Source: Desulfobacterales bacterium (GTDB taxonomy: Bacteria; Desulfobacterota; Desulfobacteria; Desulfobacterales; JAHEIW01). From it: 64,000 nucleotides of DNA. The notes under the pieces were generated by a model. It saw nothing but the letters and a program-made list of their open reading frames with translations. It was not told the origin of the DNA and made no database searches. Positions within the stretch are counted from its first letter, which is position 1. Each line of letters begins with the position of its first letter. Of the stretch, positions 61,493 to 64,000 are shown piece after piece. The DNA lies in NCBI GenBank assembly GCA_030066985.1, contig JASJAN010000025.1, positions 62,001-126,000 on the forward strand, in the 5' to 3' direction. The position numbers and the translations under genes were made by a program.

Positions 61493-61548
61493 AACTATAT
61501 AACTATTCTACTATTTAACTACTAAACTATTTAACAAATCAACTAAAC
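61493..61548. repeat. 8-nt array forming the 3' end of the integrase gene
   Basis: AACTATAT, AACTATTC, TACTATTT, AACTACTA, AACTATTT, AACAAATC and AACTAAAC, seven exact 8-base units. The last unit contains the integrase stop codon (complement of CTA at 61543-61545). Inverted relative to the array at 59393. Confidence 0.75.
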
Positions 61549-62508
61549 ATCCAGTGGGCTTTTCACGGCCATAGCGCCCTTTTGCATCACATGGGTGTAG
61601 ATCATGGTGGTGCTGACATCCTTATGCCCGAGCAGTTCCTGGACGGTGCGGATATCGTAGCCGTCTTCAAGCAAATGGGTGGCAAAGCTGTGGCGAAAGG
61701 CATGGCTGGTGACCGCTTTGGGGATGCGGGTCAGGCGAACGGCTTTTTTGAGCGCCCTTTGAAAGGAGCTGGCGTGGATGTGCGGCCGGCGCTTGATTCC
61801 CGTGCGCGGATCTTTTGAAATGCTCTTGGATGGAAAGACATATTGCCAGATCCACTGGCAGCTGGCATTTTTGAATTTTCTTTCCAGGGCATGGGGCATA
61901 AACACTTTGCCGTAGCCCTGTGCCAGGTCATCGTCGTGCAATAGTTGAACACGGTCTAAATGCTGCTGCAGATCTTCTTTGACAACCTCGGGCAGCAGCG
62001 TAATGCGGTCCTTGTCTTCTTTTCCCTGGCGCACCACAATTTGATTCATCTCAAAATCAATGTCTTTGACCCGCAACCGAATGCATTCCATCAACTGCAT
62101 TCCGGCACCGTAAAGCAGCATGCCGATGATCTTCTGAGTGCCCGACATAGTATGGATTAACTTTGAAACCTCCGCTTTTGTTAACACCACCGGCAGCCGT
62201 TGCGGCTTTTTGGCGCGGATGGCATTGATCGGCTCTTTGAGTTCGATGCCCAGGATTTCGCGGTAAAGAAAAATGATGGCGTTGAGGGCCTGGTTCTGGG
62301 TGGATTGGGCGACTTTTCTTTCAACAGCCAGGTGGGTCAGAAATGCTTCGATCTCAGCAACACCCATATCTTTGGGATGCTTTTTATTGTGAAACAGGAT
62401 GAACCGTTTGATCCAGGAAGTGTAGCTGCGCTCGGTGCGGATGGAATAGTGCTTGAGCCGGATCCGGTCACGGACCTGGTCCAGCAGTTTTTTAGGCGGC
62501 TTAACCAT
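61543..62508 (-). CDS. intI: Integron integrase (tyrosine recombinase) IntI
   Basis: A 321-residue tyrosine recombinase of integrase length. The N-terminal SAM-like domain is about 1-95 ([31 protein letters not shown]). Catalytic residues appear in the box I Arg region ([13 protein letters not shown]), box [29 protein letters not shown] and the Tyr in TTMIYTHV. The extra segment between boxes, [19 protein letters not shown], is characteristic of IntI. The start at 62508 (MVKPPKKLL) is chosen because the frame upstream to 62637 is not integrase-like and overlaps the promoter region. The last codons run into the 8-nt array. No obvious frameshift. Confidence 0.95.
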   Translation of the reverse strand: MVKPPKKLLDQVRDRIRLKHYSIRTERSYTSWIKRFILFHNKKHPKDMGVAEIEAFLTHLAVERKVAQSTQNQALNAIIFLYREILGIELKEPINAIRAKKPQRLPVVLTKAEVSKLIHTMSGTQKIIGMLLYGAGMQLMECIRLRVKDIDFEMNQIVVRQGKEDKDRITLLPEVVKEDLQQHLDRVQLLHDDDLAQGYGKVFMPHALERKFKNASCQWIWQYVFPSKSISKDPRTGIKRRPHIHASSFQRALKKAVRLTRIPKAVTSHAFRHSFATHLLEDGYDIRTVQELLGHKDVSTTMIYTHVMQKGAMAVKSPLDV

Positions 62509-62565
62509 TTTAAATAAATTTGAAAAATCAACGGTTTTGGGTGTAAAATATATATATAAGCCCTT

Positions 62566-62594
62566 TTGAGAAAGCAAGAATTTATCAATATAAT
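62566..62594 (+). promoter_or_regulatory. Candidate cassette promoter Pc
   Basis: TTGAGA (62566-62571) is followed after exactly 17 bases by TATAAT (62589-62594), pointing at the cassettes. The -10 box is 74 bases before the first cassette start. Integrons commonly have an outward promoter here. Confidence 0.7.
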
Positions 62595-62595
62595 C

Positions 62596-62635
62596 GCATT
62601 TTTGCAGCGTTACCCCGATATCCACGCAAAAATGC
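62596..62635. repeat. Perfect 10-bp inverted repeat between Pc and attI
   Basis: GCATTTTTGC (62596-62605) and GCAAAAATGC (62626-62635) are perfect reverse complements with a 20-base spacer. It follows the -10 box of Pc directly, so it lies in the leader of the cassette mRNA and may form a hairpin or act as a protein-binding site. Confidence 0.7.
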
Positions 62636-62648
62636 AACTCACTGACTA

Positions 62649-62655
62649 GTTATGC
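62649..62655 (+). other. Candidate attI recombination site
   Basis: GTTATGC has the GTT start of the integron core site GTTRRRY but with T at the fifth base. It lies just before cassette 1 and is the complement (6 of 7) of that cassette's R'' box, so the junction G|TTATGC is the likely left edge of the array. The full attI extends upstream and is not resolved. Confidence 0.65.
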
Positions 62656-62667
62656 GGCAGGATTAAT

Positions 62668-62964
62668 ATGATGACACATTACGCAGTTTCACTAAAAGGT
62701 GAAAACTTTTGGCTCGAACTGGACGGAAGGCCTTCTAGAATGGGATTTTTTACTACACAGTATGTAGTAGCCGAAAACGAATCAGAAGCGGAAAGCAATG
62801 CAGTACAAATGCTACGTGATGATCCTAAGCTCAAAAATATTCTCAACGATAAATCAGATCCACCGATGATCTATTGTGAGGATATTCAAACTGTAGATGC
62901 ATTCGAGCCTTCAACTGTTGTACAGCAAGGGTATGCTTTTTATCCGGAAGAATCGGACTCATGA
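62668..62964 (+). CDS. Cassette 1 protein of unknown function
   Basis: A 98-residue acidic protein without a signal or membrane segment (HYAVSLKGENFWLELDGR, FFTTQYVVAENESEAESNAVQMLRDD, MIYCEDIQTVD). The pattern of a small alpha/beta domain resembles many orphan cassette proteins; no function is assigned. The ATG at 62668 follows AGGA by six bases. It ends before the attC site, as expected for a cassette gene. Confidence 0.7.
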   Translation: MMTHYAVSLKGENFWLELDGRPSRMGFFTTQYVVAENESEAESNAVQMLRDDPKLKNILNDKSDPPMIYCEDIQTVDAFEPSTVVQQGYAFYPEESDS

Positions 62965-62971
62965 CCCAGCC

Positions 62972-63030
62972 TCATAACAAGGCGCTGCAGCCGTCGCAGT
63001 AAACTGCGCGGCTGAGTTCAACCGTTAGGC
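62972..63030 (+). other. attC site of cassette 1
   Basis: From R'' TCATAAC (62972-62978) to R' GTTAGGC (63024-63030), 59 bp. In between, CAAGGCGCTGCAGCCG and CGGCTGAGTTCAACCG form the L''/L'-type imperfect stem, and GCAGTAAACTGC the tip. This is the normal attC architecture of a chromosomal-type integron. Confidence 0.88.
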
Positions 63031-63046
63031 CAAATCAAATATCAGT

Positions 63047-63811
63047 ATGTCAACAATGATTCATAAAATTTTCGCACTTATTATTCTAATGATTGCTGGT
63101 GGTATTGGCTACGTATCGTTCATATCTTTCCTATACTTTCTGTACGCGGGATCTCTGAATTGGATACAACTGAATCTGAACGAATCTGAAAAATTTGTAT
63201 TAAATGGTGTACTATGTTTAGCCTTTTTCCTTCAGCATAGTGGCATGATTCGGCGCCCTTTTCGAAGAAGTTTATCGAGTTTTATCCCAAACCACTATCA
63301 AGGGGCAATATACACCTTGGCTTCAGGAGTTATCTTATTCGTTTTTGTTGCTTTCTGGCAGAATTCTGACACAATCTTGTTTGAAGCAGGTGGGCTGTTT
63401 CGAAATATCCTGCGCGCACTATTCTTTCTATCAATTCTTGGAATGCTCTGGGGCTTGTATGCATTACGTTCAATCGACATGTTTGGTCTGAATCCGATAC
63501 TTAAGTATATACGTACCACGCCAATACAAGAAATTCCTTTTACCGTTCGAGGTCCTTACCGCTGGGTAAGACATCCTCTTTACCTGTTCATGATCATATT
63601 ATTTTGGACCTGTCCGATACTGACAGCTGACCGGCTGTTCTTTAACATATTGTGGACAATATGGGTTGTTGTGGCAACAGTTCTCGAGGAGCGGGACCTT
63701 ACTAATGATTTTGGGGATGCATATCATGCTTATCAAGCAAGGGTACCTATGTTGTTGCCACGGAGATTTCGCCCGTCCTTTCCAAATAGCAAATTGGACG
63801 ATGCGGCCTAA
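63047..63811 (+). CDS. Cassette 2: membrane methyltransferase-like protein
   Basis: A 254-residue membrane protein with about six hydrophobic helices. The C-terminal part has VRGPYRWVRHPLYLFMIILFW and EERDLTNDFGDAYHAYQARVPMLLP, the pattern of integral-membrane methyltransferases of the isoprenylcysteine methyltransferase/NnrU type. MddA, which methylates methanethiol, has a similar C-terminal pattern, but the substrate here is not known. The TAA stop (63809-63811) lies inside the R'' box of attC2. The gene is AT-richer than the surrounding chromosome. Confidence 0.75.
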   Translation: MSTMIHKIFALIILMIAGGIGYVSFISFLYFLYAGSLNWIQLNLNESEKFVLNGVLCLAFFLQHSGMIRRPFRRSLSSFIPNHYQGAIYTLASGVILFVFVAFWQNSDTILFEAGGLFRNILRALFFLSILGMLWGLYALRSIDMFGLNPILKYIRTTPIQEIPFTVRGPYRWVRHPLYLFMIILFWTCPILTADRLFFNILWTIWVVVATVLEERDLTNDFGDAYHAYQARVPMLLPRRFRPSFPNSKLDDAA

Positions 63812-63867
63812 CAAGATGCATGCAGGCGGACGCGGAAAAGCAGCGCCGCTGATGCCTGGCGTTAGGT
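63806..63867 (+). other. attC site of cassette 2
   Basis: From R'' GCCTAAC (63806-63812) to R' GTTAGGT (63861-63867), 62 bp. The inner part GCAGGCGGACGCGG / GCGCCGCTGATGCCTGGC forms an imperfect stem with loop AAAA. R'' is the exact complement of GTTAGGC at the start of cassette 2. Confidence 0.9.
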
Positions 63868-63875
63868 CAACAATA

Positions 63876-64000
63876 ATGAAAGATACGATGCCTCAAATAA
63901 GAAGGGTCATAATAATTGGATGCGCCTCTTTATTGGCACTGATATCTATACGCAACTTTTTCATTGCAGCTACAATTGGCCAGAGCATCATCCAAAATAT
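63876..64000 (+). CDS. Cassette 3 membrane protein, partial
   Basis: An open frame starting at ATG 63876 runs out of the window after 41 codons. It begins with a short polar stretch and then IIIGCASLLALISIRNFFIAATIGQSII, a likely first transmembrane helix; the RNFF feature after the helix resembles the start of some MFS proteins. No ribosome site is clear. Identification needs the sequence beyond 64000. Confidence 0.55.
   Translation, partial: MKDTMPQIRRVIIIGCASLLALISIRNFFIAATIGQSIIQN

Larger units (their letters stand above)
61543..64000. mobile_element. Integron: intI, promoter, attI candidate, two attC sites and three cassettes
   Basis: The integrase gene (minus strand) and cassettes (plus strand) are divergent, as in integrons. 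Boundaries are inferred from the core sites: attI GTTATGC 62649-62655; cassette 1 from 62650 to 63024; cassette 2 from 63025 to 63861; cassette 3 from 63862 to beyond the window. Each cassette's attC R'' box is complementary to the box at its own start: TCATAAC with GTTATGC (6 of 7) and GCCTAAC with GTTAGGC (7 of 7). That reciprocal match is the strongest evidence that these are true cassettes. The array may extend past 64000. Confidence 0.9.

Noticed and set aside
61347-61542. tRNA attachment site for a genomic island next to intI
   Set aside because: The sequence is a repeat array and AT-rich spacer; no tRNA 3' end is recognisable, and IntI uses attI/attC sites.

Overview
The window looks like a chromosomal segment (about half G+C) of an anaerobic deltaproteobacterium (Desulfobacterota), most like the Desulfobacterales. 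This rests on gene content only: a selenocysteine-containing formate dehydrogenase, a selenocysteine-containing HdrC/HdrB-like iron-sulfur protein, an aldehyde:ferredoxin oxidoreductase family protein, a TRAP-TAXI transporter, a ferredoxin-nitroreductase fusion and a GcvT-serine hydroxymethyltransferase fusion. No rRNA or tRNA gene was seen, so the placement is inference.

Layout. 0.3-13.4 kb: a complete type II secretion operon in the order gspF-G-H-I-J-K-L-M-N-C-D-E, preceded by the tail of a cation efflux transporter. 13.8-18.2 kb (minus): a TAXI solute receptor, a fused TRAP permease, a UspA protein and a DUF1566 protein, with a strong hairpin between receptor and permease. 18.6-23.6 kb (minus): a family 2 glycosyltransferase and an HrpA helicase. 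23.9-30.2 kb: a FadL-type porin, an orphan secreted protein, the AOR-family enzyme, YjbQ and a quinone oxidoreductase. 30.4-34.7 kb: two convergent selenoprotein genes, each interrupted by one in-frame UGA that is followed by a SECIS-like hairpin. 34.9-46 kb: VanZ-like protein, ThrRS, RNase D, hydrolase, nitroreductase, cytidylate-kinase-like protein, AlkD, a small protein and the GcvT-SHMT fusion. 46-61.3 kb (plus): signalling and envelope genes (RsbU-type phosphatase, OsmC, PilZ, DUF4124, DUF2914, a membrane protein coupled to a VWA-like lipoprotein, MFS, LysM, GGDEF, PH domain, several lipoproteins). 61.5-64 kb: an integron with a divergent integrase, a near-consensus outward promoter, a candidate attI, two attC sites and three cassettes, the last running off the end.

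The main unexplained structure is in the DNA between genes. Many gaps hold short degenerate tandem arrays with a strict period (mostly 7 nt, also 6, 8 or 9), often as facing inverted pairs. One array upstream of osmC keeps a 7-nt register for 23 units. Arrays touch or enter reading frames at the gspJ start, the gspN start, the ends of the DUF1566, glycosyltransferase and integrase genes, and an internal segment of hrpA. A second group comprises 80-240 bp imperfect palindromes, several built around a core TCCGCC-N3-GGCGGA.

The strongest discoveries are the split-looking selenoprotein pair, the integron with matching attI/attC boxes, the GcvT-SHMT fusion and the period-locked repeat arrays.
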